Assembly: GCF_000271485.2 (NCBI RefSeq)
Contig: NZ_AKVN02000001.1
Coordinates: 1,430,001-1,494,000 of the forward strand
Direction of reading: 5' to 3'
DNA length: 64,000 nucleotides
Source: Pelosinus fermentans DSM 17108
Lineage (GTDB): Bacteria; Bacillota; Negativicutes; DSM-13327
Made by a program: the position numbers and the translations under genes. Under the pieces are notes generated by a model, which saw nothing but the letters and a program-made list of their open reading frames with translations, searched no databases and was not told where the DNA came from. Each line of letters opens with the position of its first letter. The stretch's first letter is position 1. Of this stretch, positions 17,268-28,259 are shown one piece after another.

Positions 17268-17999
17268 ATGAAAAGAGTTGATAAAGATTCGCCGATTCCT
17301 TTGTACTATCAGTTGAAAAATATTATTTCCGAAATGATCGAAAATGAAGAACTAGCTGCAGATGAAGTCGTTCCAACAGAAAGAGAGCTGTGTGAATATC
17401 ACGGAATTAGCCGAATGACTGCGAATAAAGCCATTGCAAGCTTAGTAAATGAAGGATTGCTATATCGGGAACGGGGAAAAGGAACCTTTGTTGTCAAAAA
17501 CAAAGAAAAACATCCCCTGCATAATTTGCTGGGATTTACGGAAGATATGCAGCGGCGCGGCATGAGTATTCATACGAAAATAATTTCTTTTCAAAGAAAA
17601 TCTGCAACGAAAAAATTGCAGCATGATCTGCAGTTGGAAGAGCAGGATGAAGTATTTGAAATTACCCGATTGCGCTCTGTTAATGATGAACCCTATGCCA
17701 TTGAGACTGCTTATTTACCAACAGCACTTTGCGAGGGATTAACGGCTGAGGCGTTAGAGAATAATTCCTTGTATACCATTTTAGAAAAGCAGTTCGGTTT
17801 GCAGATTGAATATGCAAACCAGACCATCGAGCCTGTATTAGTAAATGATTATGAGAGTCAAATGCTGCAGGTAAAGCAAAAAACCTTAGCACTTATGTTT
17901 TCACGATTAACCTATACAAAAAAGAATATTCCCTTTGAGGTAACAAAGTCCATTTATCGCAGTGACCGCTATAAATTTGAAATAACATTAAAGCGATAA
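17268..17999 (+). CDS. GntR/HutC-family regulator of amino-sugar genes
   Basis: 243 aa. The N-terminal winged helix (PIPLYYQLKNIISEMI, then PTERELCEYHGISRMTANKAI) is followed by a UTRA ligand-binding domain starting near residue 90. This is the NagR/YvoA architecture, which responds to GlcN-6-P or GlcNAc-6-P. The ATG at 17268 has AAAGGTGG upstream. It lies directly before a PTS-nag gene set in the same direction, which suggests it is the local repressor. Confidence 0.9.
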   Translation: MKRVDKDSPIPLYYQLKNIISEMIENEELAADEVVPTERELCEYHGISRMTANKAIASLVNEGLLYRERGKGTFVVKNKEKHPLHNLLGFTEDMQRRGMSIHTKIISFQRKSATKKLQHDLQLEEQDEVFEITRLRSVNDEPYAIETAYLPTALCEGLTAEALENNSLYTILEKQFGLQIEYANQTIEPVLVNDYESQMLQVKQKTLALMFSRLTYTKKNIPFEVTKSIYRSDRYKFEITLKR

Positions 18000-18212
18000 T
18001 CGGTACTTGCTATGTGTATATAGGGCAAATTGCAAAGTGACATATGAATAGCACTAAATCGGCATTCTTTTATTCGATGACTAACATTCAGTGGAGTTAA
18101 AACTTCATCGAATCAAGTCTTCTTTATCTTTAGAAAGTACTATCAAGTTTTCTTTTTGCCAGGTCATTTTGTAGTTTGTAATGTATAAATAAAGAATAGG
18201 GGGTTCATAGTT

Positions 18213-19646
18213 GTGGGAAATTGGTTTGGGAAACTGCAAAAGATTGGTAAAGCGCTGATGCTGCCCGTGGCAGTACTGCCAGCCGCGGCTTTGCTGCTGC
18301 GTTTTGGTGCTCCGGATGTTCTTGATATTCCTTTTGTTATGAAAGCAGGAGGGGCTATTTTTGACAATTTGGCATTATTGTTTGCTATGGGTATTGCCAT
18401 TGGTCTGTCTCATGATAATGGAGGCGCATCCGGTTTATCAGGTGCCATCGGTTATCTAGTACTTACCAATGGTCTAAAGACCATTAATCCTGATTTGAAT
18501 ATGAGTGTGCTTGGAGGTATTCTAAGCGGTTTGGTAGCGGGTTATTTGTATAATCGATTTTATAATATTAAGCTTCCTGATTTCTTAGGTTTCTTTGCAG
18601 GGAGGCGTTTTGTTCCCATCGTGACGGCAGCTGCAGGAATCGTTATGGCAGGAATTTTTGGCGTGATTTGGGCACCCATTCAAAGTATCATCCATAGCAT
18701 GGGTGAATGGATTATTGGTGCAGGATCTCTAGGATTATTTGTTTATGGGATCTTCAATCGTCTGCTCATTCCTTTTGGACTTCACCACATTTTGAATAGT
18801 TTTGTTTGGTTTGTCTTTGGGAATTACACGGATGCCACGGGCAAGGTGGTAACGGGCGATTTAAATCGCTTCTTTGCCGGAGATCCCACAGCGGGCGGCT
18901 TTATGGCAGGTTTCTATCTCATCTTTATGTTTGCTCTGCCAGCGGCGGCATTGGCGATTTATACATGTGCAAAGCCTGAGAATCGCAGTAAAATCGGCGG
19001 TGCTCTATTATCAGTAGGATTTACAGCGTTCTTGACTGGTATAACGGAGCCTATTGAATTCATGTTTATGTTTTTAGCTCCGATGCTGTACTTCTTACAT
19101 GCAATCATGACTGGCTTGGCGATGGCGTTAGTAAGTTCTATGGGAATTTTACATGGGTTTGGTTTTTCTGCAGGCTTGATTGATTTACTGCTGAATTGGG
19201 GTTTGGCAACGAAACCTGCTATGCTGGTTCCCCTTGGCCTGGGGTTTGCTGCTTTATATTATGTGGTATTTGTGTGGGCGATCAAACAATTTAACATCCC
19301 TACGCCTGGTCGTTTTGACGATGAAGCAGAGAATACGAAGTTAGACAATGTTGATAGCAGTGATTTCTCCATGAATCTTATAGAAAAGCTGGGAGGCGCA
19401 GAAAATATCGAGGTTGTCGATTCCTGCATTACTCGTTTGCGGTTAACTTTGAAAAATGCTGCTCTGTTAGATGAAAATGAGATGAAAGCATTAGGGGCAG
19501 CGGGTGTGATTAAGAGTGGCAACAGTGTTCAAATCATTGTAGGCACAAAGGCAGAAATGATTGCTGATGAAATGAAAAAGCTATTGATAGAAAGACGAAA
19601 TCACATTACAAAAGATATACATAATACTTCAACACCTAATTTCTAA
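18213..19646 (+). CDS. nagE: PTS transporter EIICB, N-acetylglucosamine type
   Basis: 477 aa. The EIIC domain (residues 1-370) is a multi-pass membrane channel (LMLPVAVLPAAALLLRFG; GITEPIEFMFMF). A C-terminal EIIB domain carries the phosphorylated cysteine in VDSCITRLRL (Cys405). It starts with GTG. It has no fused EIIA; the separate EIIA is encoded at 22586. Its partner MurQ leaves open whether MurNAc is also a substrate. Confidence 0.92.
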   Translation: MGNWFGKLQKIGKALMLPVAVLPAAALLLRFGAPDVLDIPFVMKAGGAIFDNLALLFAMGIAIGLSHDNGGASGLSGAIGYLVLTNGLKTINPDLNMSVLGGILSGLVAGYLYNRFYNIKLPDFLGFFAGRRFVPIVTAAAGIVMAGIFGVIWAPIQSIIHSMGEWIIGAGSLGLFVYGIFNRLLIPFGLHHILNSFVWFVFGNYTDATGKVVTGDLNRFFAGDPTAGGFMAGFYLIFMFALPAAALAIYTCAKPENRSKIGGALLSVGFTAFLTGITEPIEFMFMFLAPMLYFLHAIMTGLAMALVSSMGILHGFGFSAGLIDLLLNWGLATKPAMLVPLGLGFAALYYVVFVWAIKQFNIPTPGRFDDEAENTKLDNVDSSDFSMNLIEKLGGAENIEVVDSCITRLRLTLKNAALLDENEMKALGAAGVIKSGNSVQIIVGTKAEMIADEMKKLLIERRNHITKDIHNTSTPNF

Positions 19647-19797
19647 AAAGAGGTATATGGAATTGAAGGTTGGAGTTGATGCGTGCATATCTTCAAGATT
19701 CAATTCCTTTTTTCAATGAAATTCCAGGGAATACATAGGGCTAGGATTCATTGGAAGGTTACTCCCTTTGAATCAAGTCTCTTTTCAGGAGGACCAT

Positions 19798-20676
19798 ATG
19801 GAGCAATGGAATCAAGATACCATAGAGATTGATGAGGTTTCTACCATTGAAATGGTAACTATGTTTAATCGGGAAGATGAGAAGGTAGCTGCTGCCGTGG
19901 GAAAATGCACTGGGGTAATTAGTTCAGCCATCGACATCATCGTGGAACAGATGGTAAAGGGCGGGCGGCTGTTTTATATTGGCAGTGGTTCGGGGGGGAA
20001 GCTGGGACTGCTGGATGCAACCGAATGTCCGCCAACCTTTGGTACGGATGATAATACAGTGATTGGACTGATTTCTGGAGGAGAAGAAGCGCTCTCTGGC
20101 TGGCGGGAAGATACGGAAGATGACGAAGGTTTGGCAATCAAAGATCTTAAGGCAAAAGGTTTTGGAGGTCACGATGTATTAGTAGGGATTAGTGCCAGTG
20201 GCAATACGCCTTATGTAATATCGGCGGTTTCTTATGCGAAAGACATGGGAAATAAGACAATTGGAATCTGCTGTTCCTTATCTGGAAGGCTGGAACATAT
20301 CGCTGATGTGTGTGTGGTAATGGATGTGGGACCGGAAGTCATCATGGGTTCTACCCGTCTAAAGGCGGGTACAGCACAGAAGATGGTACTCAATATGTTA
20401 TCCTCTTGCGCTATGATAAAACTAGGGAAAACCTATCATAATTTAATGGTGGATGTAAGACCGATTAATCGTAAGTTAAAACAGCGAGTCCTGGATATCA
20501 TCACTCTTGCTACCGGAAAAGGAGAAGCTCTTGCCCAGCAGGCCTTAACGAAGGCGAAAGGCAATGCAAAACTTGCCATTCTCATGCTGACATTGAATAT
20601 CAACGCTACAATCGCTGACGCACTCCTTAAGAAACATAATGGATATTTGAAAAAAGCAATAAAGGATGAAGCATGA
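19798..20676 (+). CDS. murQ: N-acetylmuramic acid 6-phosphate etherase
   Basis: 292 aa. A SIS-domain lyase that removes lactate from MurNAc-6-P to give GlcNAc-6-P. Key features are IGSGSGGKLGLLDATECPPTFG and GISASGNTPYV, both sugar-phosphate binding. The ATG at 19798 has AGGAGG 5-6 nt upstream. The next gene, nagA, uses the product. This places cell-wall sugar recycling in the operon. Confidence 0.95.
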   Translation: MEQWNQDTIEIDEVSTIEMVTMFNREDEKVAAAVGKCTGVISSAIDIIVEQMVKGGRLFYIGSGSGGKLGLLDATECPPTFGTDDNTVIGLISGGEEALSGWREDTEDDEGLAIKDLKAKGFGGHDVLVGISASGNTPYVISAVSYAKDMGNKTIGICCSLSGRLEHIADVCVVMDVGPEVIMGSTRLKAGTAQKMVLNMLSSCAMIKLGKTYHNLMVDVRPINRKLKQRVLDIITLATGKGEALAQQALTKAKGNAKLAILMLTLNINATIADALLKKHNGYLKKAIKDEA

Positions 20677-21812
20677 TGAAAGCAATTGTGAATTCAAGAA
20701 TTGTTACATTGCAAGGAATCCTGTTTAACCATGCAATTCTTTTTGATGATCGAATTAGAGGTATTGTAGCAGAAACCCAGTTGGGCAAGTTTACGATTTC
20801 TGAGCAGCTTGATGGGCAGGGGCAATACGTATCGCCTGGATTTATTGATATTCATGTACATGGCTGCAATGGGTTTGATACGATGGATGAAGATAAAAGA
20901 GCGTTAGCTGTCATTAGTGAAGGTCTTTTACAAACAGGTGTCACTTCTTTTATGCCAACAACCATGACCATGTCCATGGCGAGGCTTGGACAGTCCATCG
21001 AACATATTCGGCAGGCTATGAAAAGGAGCAGCGGCGCCCAGGTGCTTGGCTGCCATATGGAGGGACCTTTCATTCATGAGGAGTATAAAGGAGCCCAGGA
21101 TAAACAATATATCATTACACCTGACTTGAAGAAGATTGAAGCCTATCTGGATTGCATTAAGATGATCACTATTGCTCCTGAAATTGCAGATAGTAAAGAA
21201 TTTATTCAAGCTTGTGTGCAGAAAGGGATTGTGGTATCCATTGGGCATAGCAGTGCTACCTATGAACAAGGGATGGAGGCGATTGGAGCGGGAGTTTCTC
21301 ATATGACTCATACCTTTAATGCATTGCCGCCCTTACATCATCGTTTTCCTGGTGCCATTGGAGCCGCCATGGATAGTGATATTACTTGTGAACTGATTGC
21401 TGATAATTTGCATGTCCACCCCGCGATGCAGCGGATACTGCTAAAAGTAAAAGGTCTGGGGAAGATGATTCTGATTACTGACGGGATGCGGGCCAGCCTC
21501 TTAGGTGATGGAGAATATGATTTAGGCGGACAGAATGTAATTGTGAAAAACGGGGAAGCCCGATTGACTGATGGAGTGATTGCAGGCAGTATATTGACTC
21601 TTAATAAGGCAGTGCGTAACTTCATGGAGAATACAGGGCTGGGCTTAGCAGAGGCGATTCAGCTGGTCACCCTTAATCCTGCCAGGCAAATCAAGGTGGA
21701 CCAGGATAAGGGGAGTTTAGAAGTTGGCAAGCATGCTGATCTGATCTTATTTCGTGATGATCTGGAGATTTCCGCTGCGTTTGTAAAAGGAAACTTATTA
21801 TTCAGGAGGTAA
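20673..21812 (+). CDS. nagA: N-acetylglucosamine-6-phosphate deacetylase
   Basis: 379 aa amidohydrolase. Metal-binding motif IDIHVHGCNGFDTMD, then GCHMEGPF, GHSSAT and HTFNA, and the catalytic Asp in LITDGMRA. It converts GlcNAc-6-P to GlcN-6-P and acetate. It overlaps murQ by 4 nt and is followed closely by nagB. Confidence 0.96.
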   Translation: MMKAIVNSRIVTLQGILFNHAILFDDRIRGIVAETQLGKFTISEQLDGQGQYVSPGFIDIHVHGCNGFDTMDEDKRALAVISEGLLQTGVTSFMPTTMTMSMARLGQSIEHIRQAMKRSSGAQVLGCHMEGPFIHEEYKGAQDKQYIITPDLKKIEAYLDCIKMITIAPEIADSKEFIQACVQKGIVVSIGHSSATYEQGMEAIGAGVSHMTHTFNALPPLHHRFPGAIGAAMDSDITCELIADNLHVHPAMQRILLKVKGLGKMILITDGMRASLLGDGEYDLGGQNVIVKNGEARLTDGVIAGSILTLNKAVRNFMENTGLGLAEAIQLVTLNPARQIKVDQDKGSLEVGKHADLILFRDDLEISAAFVKGNLLFRR

Positions 21813-21816
21813 ACCA

Positions 21817-22569
21817 GTGCGTATCGTAATTGCTAAAGATTATGAAGATATGAGTGCGCGAGCGGCAAGGATTGTGGCTGGCCAAATCTATTTAAAGCCT
21901 AATAGTGTATTAGGAATGGCCACCGGCAGCACTCCCCTTTTAATGTATAAAGAGTTAATTAAAGTGCATAAGGAAGTCGGTCTGGATTTTTCTGAAGTGA
22001 TAACCTTTAACTTGGATGAATATTTAGGATTACCAAAAGAAGATGAGCAAAGCTATTATTACTATATGTTTCATCATTTCTTTAATCACATTAATATAAG
22101 AAAGCAAAATATCTATATTCCCGATGGTATGGCACAAGATGTAGAAGAAGAATGCAGAAACTATGATAGAAGTATTTTGAACATGGGAGGCATTGATCTG
22201 CAGATATTGGGAATCGGCAATAATGGACATATTGGTTTTAATGAACCGGATATCAAGTTTGAGGCTACTACCCATAGAGTTAAATTGGATGATGAGACAA
22301 TTGAGGCCAATGCCCGGTTTTTTGCAACGATTGAAGAGGTACCGCGCTTTGCCATTAGCATGGGGATTAAGACGATTATGCACGCGAAAAAGCTTGTACT
22401 CTTAGCTAGCGGTGAAAATAAAGCAGAGGTGCTTTATCACGCACTGTTTGGAGGAATCACTCCTGAAATACCAGCTTCGATTTTGCAGCTTCATCAAGAC
22501 GTTACTGTAATTGTAGAAGAAAGTGCGGCTCACTTAGTAAAGCATAAATATCAGAATCATAGAATATAA
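21817..22569 (+). CDS. nagB: Glucosamine-6-phosphate deaminase
   Basis: 250 aa. The motifs MATGSTPLLMYKEL, TFNLDEYLGL and GIGNNGHIGFNEP are the sugar isomerase signature of NagB. It converts GlcN-6-P to fructose-6-P and ammonia. GTG start with AGGAGGT; 4 nt after nagA. Confidence 0.96.
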   Translation: MRIVIAKDYEDMSARAARIVAGQIYLKPNSVLGMATGSTPLLMYKELIKVHKEVGLDFSEVITFNLDEYLGLPKEDEQSYYYYMFHHFFNHINIRKQNIYIPDGMAQDVEEECRNYDRSILNMGGIDLQILGIGNNGHIGFNEPDIKFEATTHRVKLDDETIEANARFFATIEEVPRFAISMGIKTIMHAKKLVLLASGENKAEVLYHALFGGITPEIPASILQLHQDVTVIVEESAAHLVKHKYQNHRI

Positions 22570-22585
22570 GTAGGAAGGTAGAAAT

Positions 22586-23065
22586 ATGTTTCAGTTATTT
22601 CAGCGAAATAAGGATCAGTTAATTCTCTTTGCTCCTGTTAAGGGGAAGGTTGTGGATATAACCAATGTTCCTGATGTTGTTTTCTCTAAGAAGATGCTAG
22701 GAGATGGTCTGGGGATTGAACCTGATGAAAATGTGATTACGGCACCTTGTGATGGTACTGTCATCCTGGTAGCAAAAACCCTCCATGCAGTCGCTATAGA
22801 AGCCCAAGGAGTCGAGATATTAATTCATATCGGCATTGATACCGTAATGTTAGACGGTCAGGGATTTACCCCTCATGTAAATACGGGAGATATAGTAAAA
22901 CAAGGTGATGCGCTAATTACGTTTGATAAGGACTATATTCTTCAGCAAGGTAAATCTGTAATGACACCCATTGTACTTACTAATATGGAAAAGAGCGTGA
23001 ACCGTGTGGAAAAAAGATTTAATAGCAGCGATGGAACAATTATGGGGATAGAAGTAAGAAAGTAA
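22586..23065 (+). CDS. PTS EIIA, glucose type
   Basis: 159 aa Crr-like EIIA. The phosphorylated His lies in ILIHIGIDTVMLDG. It should pass phosphate from HPr to the EIIB of NagE encoded in the same operon. The Shine-Dalgarno is AGGAAGG. It is the last gene before a strong terminator. Confidence 0.93.
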   Translation: MFQLFQRNKDQLILFAPVKGKVVDITNVPDVVFSKKMLGDGLGIEPDENVITAPCDGTVILVAKTLHAVAIEAQGVEILIHIGIDTVMLDGQGFTPHVNTGDIVKQGDALITFDKDYILQQGKSVMTPIVLTNMEKSVNRVEKRFNSSDGTIMGIEVRK

Positions 23066-23085
23066 GAAATAATAAGATCGATAAT

Positions 23086-23123
23086 GTTAAACATCCTCCT
23101 ATCAATATAGGAGGATGTTTAAC
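23086..23123 (+). terminator. Terminator of the nag operon
   Basis: Perfect 17-bp inverted repeat GTTAAACATCCTCCTAT / ATAGGAGGATGTTTAAC with a 4-base loop. Confidence 0.85.
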
Positions 23124-23319
23124 ACTATCTATAGACATATGAAAAAAAGATGTACATAATTTTAGACAACTATGTATACATATATGGACGGACTCTTTCT
23201 TATGAACTGTCTATTGCAATAGTAGAAATATTAAGAATTAGCAGGAAAAATGCAAAAAGATGCTATGAGTAGGAGGTTTTAATAGGAATACTGCAGACAC
23301 TGTTTTTTTTGCTCTTAGA

Positions 23320-23337
23320 TTGGCATAATAATTGCAT
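23320..23337 (+). promoter_or_regulatory. Sigma-54 promoter of the C4 acyl-CoA cluster
   Basis: TTGGCATAATAATTGCAT has GG and GC spaced exactly as the -24/-12 elements of RpoN promoters. It lies 43 bp before the CoA-transferase ATG. Upstream palindromes TATGTATACATA (23171-23182) and CTATTGCAATAG (23211-23222) are possible activator sites. Confidence 0.85.
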
Positions 23338-23379
23338 AAGTATTAGCTAAAGATAGCTTGGTAAGGAGAGTCGATAATA

Positions 23380-24927
23380 ATGGCCAAGGTGATAAGTGCA
23401 TTAGAAGCTGCAAAGCTTGTAAAAAGCGGTGATACAGTTGGTGTTAGTGGATTTGTTGGCAATGGACATCCAGAAGCATTAAGTGCTGCCATGGAGAAAC
23501 GTTTTTTAGAAGAAGCTGGACCTCGTGATTTAACTCTGTTTTACTGTGCTGGTCAGGGAGATGGCAAGGAGCTTGGTCTGAACCATTTCGGTAATGAAGG
23601 TATGGTAAAAAGAGCCGTTGGCGGCCATTGGAACCTAGCTCCAAAGTTAGGTAAGCTGGCTGTAGAGAATAAAATTGAAGCTTATAATTTTCCTCAAGGT
23701 ACGCTTGCTCATCTTGCCCGCAATATTGCAGGCAGAAAACCTGGGGTAATGACAAAAGTTGGTTTGCACACTTTTGTGGATCCTAGAGTAGAAGGCGGAA
23801 AAATTAATGACATTACCAAAGAAGATTTAGTTGAGGTCATCGAACTCGGCGGAGAAGAATGGTTATGGTATAAACCTTTTCCGATTCATGTAGCCTTGCT
23901 AAGAGGTACGAGCGCTGATGAAAGAGGCAATATTACCATTGAGCATGAAGCTGTTTCCTTGGAGATTTTGTCTTTAGCCCAAGCTGCTAAAGCATCAGGC
24001 GGTATTGTTATTGTACAAGTAGAGAGATTGGTAGCTAATGGCAGTTTATCTCCGATGAATGTAAAAATTCCTGGTATTGTTGTGGATTATATTGTAGTAG
24101 TGGAAGATATGAAACAGCATATGCAAACCTTTGCTGAACAGTATAATCCTGCTTATTCCGGTGAAATTGCAGTGCCTTTGTCAGCTCTAACTCCAATGCC
24201 TCTTGATGAGCGCAAAGTAATTGCCCGCCGTGCGGTAATGGAATTGATTGCTGATTCTAAGGTGAATCTTGGAATCGGGGTGCCGGAAGGAGTGGCTTTG
24301 GTAGCCAATGAAGAAGGCATCGGCAATAAAATGACCTTAACCGTTGAGGCTGGTCCAATTGGCGGCGTGCCTGCTGGTGGATTAAGTTTTGGTGCAGCAA
24401 CCAATGCCGAGGCTATTTTAGATCAGCCTTATCAGTTTGATTTTTATGATGGCGGCGGTTTGGATTTAGCATATTTGGGACTGGCGGAAACGGATAAATA
24501 TGGTAATATTAATGTAAGTAAGTTTAAAGGCCGTGTAGCTGGTTGTGGTGGTTTTATCAACATCACCCAAAATGCAAAGCAAGTCATTTTTTGCGGTACC
24601 TTTATGGCTGGCGGTTTGAAAGTAACGGTAACGGATGGCAAGCTAACTATTGTCAATGAGGGAAGAGCGAAGAAATTCATTGATCATGTAGAACAAATTA
24701 CATTTAGCGGCAAATATGCTCAGGAAACAAAGCAAACGGTTATGTATATTACGGAGCGGGCAGTTTTTGAATTAACGAATGAAGGCATGATGTTGACAGA
24801 AATTGCACCTGGCGTCGATTTAGATAAAGATATTTTGGCATTAATGGATTTTAAGCCAATCATTTCGCCAAATCTGAAACTGATGGATGCACGTATTTTT
24901 CATAACGAATTGATGGGTTTAAAATAA
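23380..24927 (+). CDS. Acetate/propionate-type acyl-CoA transferase
   Basis: 515 aa, family I CoA-transferase with both halves fused (YdiF/Pct type). The putative catalytic Glu lies in [14 protein letters not shown]. It exchanges CoA between acetyl-, propionyl- or butyryl-CoA and free acids. First gene after the sigma-54 promoter, with thiolase 25 bp downstream. In this setting it could activate incoming C4 acids or release butyrate. Confidence 0.9.
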   Translation: MAKVISALEAAKLVKSGDTVGVSGFVGNGHPEALSAAMEKRFLEEAGPRDLTLFYCAGQGDGKELGLNHFGNEGMVKRAVGGHWNLAPKLGKLAVENKIEAYNFPQGTLAHLARNIAGRKPGVMTKVGLHTFVDPRVEGGKINDITKEDLVEVIELGGEEWLWYKPFPIHVALLRGTSADERGNITIEHEAVSLEILSLAQAAKASGGIVIVQVERLVANGSLSPMNVKIPGIVVDYIVVVEDMKQHMQTFAEQYNPAYSGEIAVPLSALTPMPLDERKVIARRAVMELIADSKVNLGIGVPEGVALVANEEGIGNKMTLTVEAGPIGGVPAGGLSFGAATNAEAILDQPYQFDFYDGGGLDLAYLGLAETDKYGNINVSKFKGRVAGCGGFINITQNAKQVIFCGTFMAGGLKVTVTDGKLTIVNEGRAKKFIDHVEQITFSGKYAQETKQTVMYITERAVFELTNEGMMLTEIAPGVDLDKDILALMDFKPIISPNLKLMDARIFHNELMGLK

Positions 24928-24952
24928 TTTTTCAAAGAGGATGGTGTCTGTA

Positions 24953-26134
24953 ATGAGAGAAGTAGTGATTGTAAGTGCAGTAAGAACGGCTGTTGGCAGT
25001 TTTAATGGATCGTTGGGGTCTTTTTCTGCTGTGGAATTGGGCAGTATGGCAATCAAAGAGGCAATTGCAAGAGCGGGCATAGAAAAAGAGAAGGTTGATG
25101 AAGTTATTTTTGGTAATGTACTGCAGGCAGGTTTAGGACAAAATCCAGCTCGCCAAGCTTCGATCAAAGCTGGTATTCCTGTAGAAGTGCCATCGTATAC
25201 TGTGAATAAAGTATGCGGTTCTGGCTTAAAAACAGTAAATTTAGCAGCACAGGCAATTATGTCTGGCGATGCTGAGATTGTTGTAGCTGGTGGTATGGAA
25301 AGCATGACAAACGCGCCGTATGTTCTTGATAGTAAAGCTCGTCAAGGCTTACGTATGGGACATTCACAAATAAAAGATACCATGATCCAGGATGGTTTGT
25401 GGTGCGCATTTAATGATTATCACATGGGCATTACAGCTGAAAATGTTGCAGCAAAATTTGGAATTACCCGTGAAGCCCAGGATCAGCTTGCGTTTTCTTC
25501 TCAGCAAAAAGCAATAAAGGCGATTGAAAGTGGAGCATTTGCAAAAGAAATACTGCCAGTTACCATCAAAGGCAAAAAAGGCGATACTATTTTTGATACG
25601 GATGAATATCCTAAGAGCGATGCAATGCTTGAAAAAATACAAGCACTGCGTACTGCCTTTAAAAAAGATGGTACCGTAACTGCAGGTAATGCTTCCGGAA
25701 TCAATGACGGAGCAGCTGCTCTTGTATTAATGTCAGCTGACAAAGCAAAAGAATTAGGCATTAAACCGATGGCACGCATCCGCAGCTTTGCTGCAGCAGG
25801 GGTTGATCCTAGTATTATGGGAATTGGTCCAGTGCCTGCGGCACGCAAAGCATTGGCTAAAGCTGGTTTGTCAGTTGCTGACCTTGATCTGATTGAGGCG
25901 AATGAGGCTTTTGCAGCTCAATTTTTGGCAGTCGGTAAAGAGCTTGGTTTTGATCAGGACAAAGTAAATGTAAATGGTGGCGCCATTGCTATCGGTCATC
26001 CAATTGGTGCAAGCGGAGCTCGTATTTTGGTAACTCTGCTTCATGCGATGGAGGCAAGAGATGCAAAAATAGGCTTGGCAACCTTATGTATCGGTGGCGG
26101 ACAGGGCGTAGCAACAATTGTTGAACGCGTCTAA
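24953..26134 (+). CDS. thlA: Acetyl-CoA acetyltransferase (thiolase)
   Basis: 393 aa. The three thiolase catalytic motifs are present: [11 protein letters not shown] (nucleophile Cys), [18 protein letters not shown] (His) and CIGGGQG (second Cys). It condenses two acetyl-CoA or cleaves acetoacetyl-CoA. I chose [12 protein letters not shown] as the N-terminus by family comparison; an ATG at 24941 is in frame but abuts the AGAGG. Confidence 0.95.
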   Translation: MREVVIVSAVRTAVGSFNGSLGSFSAVELGSMAIKEAIARAGIEKEKVDEVIFGNVLQAGLGQNPARQASIKAGIPVEVPSYTVNKVCGSGLKTVNLAAQAIMSGDAEIVVAGGMESMTNAPYVLDSKARQGLRMGHSQIKDTMIQDGLWCAFNDYHMGITAENVAAKFGITREAQDQLAFSSQQKAIKAIESGAFAKEILPVTIKGKKGDTIFDTDEYPKSDAMLEKIQALRTAFKKDGTVTAGNASGINDGAAALVLMSADKAKELGIKPMARIRSFAAAGVDPSIMGIGPVPAARKALAKAGLSVADLDLIEANEAFAAQFLAVGKELGFDQDKVNVNGGAIAIGHPIGASGARILVTLLHAMEARDAKIGLATLCIGGGQGVATIVERV

Positions 26135-26153
26135 GATCGTCTAATGTAGTCCT

Positions 26154-26190
26154 AATGTCGTGTCAATAGATAAGCTATTGACACGACATT
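26154..26190 (+). terminator. Intergenic hairpin after the thiolase gene
   Basis: Perfect 16-bp stem AATGTCGTGTCAATAG / CTATTGACACGACATT with no T run. It may act as a weak terminator, attenuator or mRNA-stability element rather than a full stop. Confidence 0.6.
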
Positions 26191-26237
26191 GAAATAGATA
26201 TGTGACATTTTTCACAAAAAAGAGGAGGCTTATCAGT

Positions 26238-27377
26238 ATGCAATTTCAATTAACAGAAGATCAGCAAATGGTTCAAAAATTGGCACGTGATTTTGCAGAG
26301 AAACGATTGGCACCAAGTGTAGCAGAACGGGATGAAAAGGAAGAGTTTTCTCGTGAACTGTTCAATGAAATGGGAGAAATGGGTCTAACTAGTATTTGTT
26401 TTCCAGAGGCTTATGGCGGTGCTGCAGGTGATGTTTTAAGCTACATCCTGGCAGTGGAGGAATTATCAAAGGTAGATGATGGCATAGGCATTACTCTATC
26501 GGCTACTGTGTCCTTATGTGCATGGCCGATTTATGCTTATGGCACGGAAGAACAAAAGCAAAAATATTTAGTGCCGTTAGTAGAAGGCGAAAAGCTTGGA
26601 GCCTTTGGTTTGACCGAACCCAATGCGGGAACGGATGCAGCAGCCCAGCAAACTGTGGCAGTAGCTGATGGCGATGATTATATTTTAAACGGCAGCAAAG
26701 TATTTATCACCAATGGCGGTGAGGCTGAAACCTATGTGGTCTTTGCTATGACTGATAAATCAAGAGGAACAAGAGGGATTACTGCATTTATCGTAGAGAA
26801 GGATATGCCTGGTTTTACCTTTGGTAAAAAAGAACATAAAATGGGTATTCATACTTCCTTAACAAATGAATTAGTGTTCCAAAACGTTCGCTTGCCAAAA
26901 GAAAATATGTTAGGTAAAGTAGGCGAAGGATTTAAGATCGCAATGAGTACCTTAGATGGCGGTCGTATCGGCGTAGCTGCTCAAGCATTAGGAATTGCCC
27001 AGGGAGCTCTTGATCATGCCATTAGGTATTCCAAAGAAAGAGTACAATTTGGCAAACCGATTGCACATAATCAGGCATTGGCATTTATGATGGCTGATAT
27101 GGCTACTAAAATTGATGCTGCCCGCCTTTTGGTATATCGCGCAGCCTATTTGAAAGATCAAGGATTGCCTTATTCCAAAGAAGCTGCTATGGCAAAATTA
27201 TATGCATCTGATATTGCTATGGAAGTTACAACAGATGCTGTACAGATTTTCGGCGGCTATGGTTATAGTCGGGAATATCCAGTAGAGCGTTTAATGCGTA
27301 ATGCAAAAATTACACAGATCTATGAAGGAACCAATCAAGTTCAGCGCATGGTTATTTCCGGAAGCATATTAAAATAA
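26238..27377 (+). CDS. bcd: Butyryl-CoA dehydrogenase, copy 1
   Basis: 379 aa acyl-CoA dehydrogenase. FAD-binding signature [14 protein letters not shown], and the catalytic Glu in [15 protein letters not shown] near the C-terminus. It is followed by etfB and etfA, the arrangement of the electron-bifurcating Bcd-Etf complex that reduces crotonyl-CoA. ATG 26238 with AGAGGAGG 9 nt before. A close paralogue lies at 48112. Confidence 0.95.
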   Translation: MQFQLTEDQQMVQKLARDFAEKRLAPSVAERDEKEEFSRELFNEMGEMGLTSICFPEAYGGAAGDVLSYILAVEELSKVDDGIGITLSATVSLCAWPIYAYGTEEQKQKYLVPLVEGEKLGAFGLTEPNAGTDAAAQQTVAVADGDDYILNGSKVFITNGGEAETYVVFAMTDKSRGTRGITAFIVEKDMPGFTFGKKEHKMGIHTSLTNELVFQNVRLPKENMLGKVGEGFKIAMSTLDGGRIGVAAQALGIAQGALDHAIRYSKERVQFGKPIAHNQALAFMMADMATKIDAARLLVYRAAYLKDQGLPYSKEAAMAKLYASDIAMEVTTDAVQIFGGYGYSREYPVERLMRNAKITQIYEGTNQVQRMVISGSILK

Positions 27378-27452
27378 TATTTTAATAAAAATTTTTGTAG
27401 GATTCATTTACTGCGATGTATGGTTTATGAAAAAAACAGGAGGACTTATGTG

Positions 27453-28241
27453 ATGGACATAGTAGTTTGTGTCAAGCAAGTGCCTGATACTACGGAAGTG
27501 AGAATTGATCCGGAAACCAATACTCTTATTCGTCAAGGGGTCCCAAGTATTGTGAATCCCTTTGACAAAAATGCAGTAGAAGCAGCATTGCAGCTCAGAG
27601 AAAAGTATGGTGGTAAAGTCACCATACTTTCTATGGGGCCCCTACAGTCAAAAGAAGCATTAAAAGAATGTTTGGCAATGGGAGCCGATGAAGCAGTACT
27701 TCTAAGTGATCGGGCTTTTGGTGGTTCGGATACCTTGGCTACCAGCCATGCATTGGCAGCCGGTCTTCGAAAAATGGGTAAGGTGGATATTATTCTTTGT
27801 GGTAAACAAGCGATTGATGGGGATACGGCTCAGGTTGGTCCTGAAATTGCGGAACATTTAGGGATTACTCAGGTTACGTATGTTTCTAAAATTAACACAG
27901 TAGATGAGCAAGTGATTCGTGTGGAACGCGAGCATGAAGAAGGTTATGAAGTGATTGAGGCTCAAATGCCTGTTTTGCTGACGGTAGTGAAATCTATTAA
28001 TGAACCGCGTTATCCTACAGTCAAAGGAACGATGAAAGCAAACCGCAAGGAAATACCTGTATGGACAGTAGATGATGTAGAAGTGGATCGGGATGCTCTT
28101 GGACTAAAGGGTTCACCAACACAAGTACGTCGTATTTTTACTCCTGAGCGTCGTGTGCAGGGTGAAATTATGCAGGCGGATACGGCAAGGGAAGCAGCGG
28201 CGCTACTTGTCAAGCGTTTAGTAGAAATAAAAATTATCTAA
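27453..28241 (+). CDS. etfB: Electron transfer flavoprotein beta subunit, copy 1
   Basis: 262 aa. It begins MDIVVCVKQVPDT, the EtfB start, and contains the adenine-nucleotide site around GKQAIDGDTAQVGPE. It pairs with EtfA downstream. CAGGAGG lies 9 nt before the ATG. Confidence 0.95.
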   Translation: MDIVVCVKQVPDTTEVRIDPETNTLIRQGVPSIVNPFDKNAVEAALQLREKYGGKVTILSMGPLQSKEALKECLAMGADEAVLLSDRAFGGSDTLATSHALAAGLRKMGKVDIILCGKQAIDGDTAQVGPEIAEHLGITQVTYVSKINTVDEQVIRVEREHEEGYEVIEAQMPVLLTVVKSINEPRYPTVKGTMKANRKEIPVWTVDDVEVDRDALGLKGSPTQVRRIFTPERRVQGEIMQADTAREAAALLVKRLVEIKII

Positions 28242-28259
28242 AAGTAGGGGGTGAAAAAC

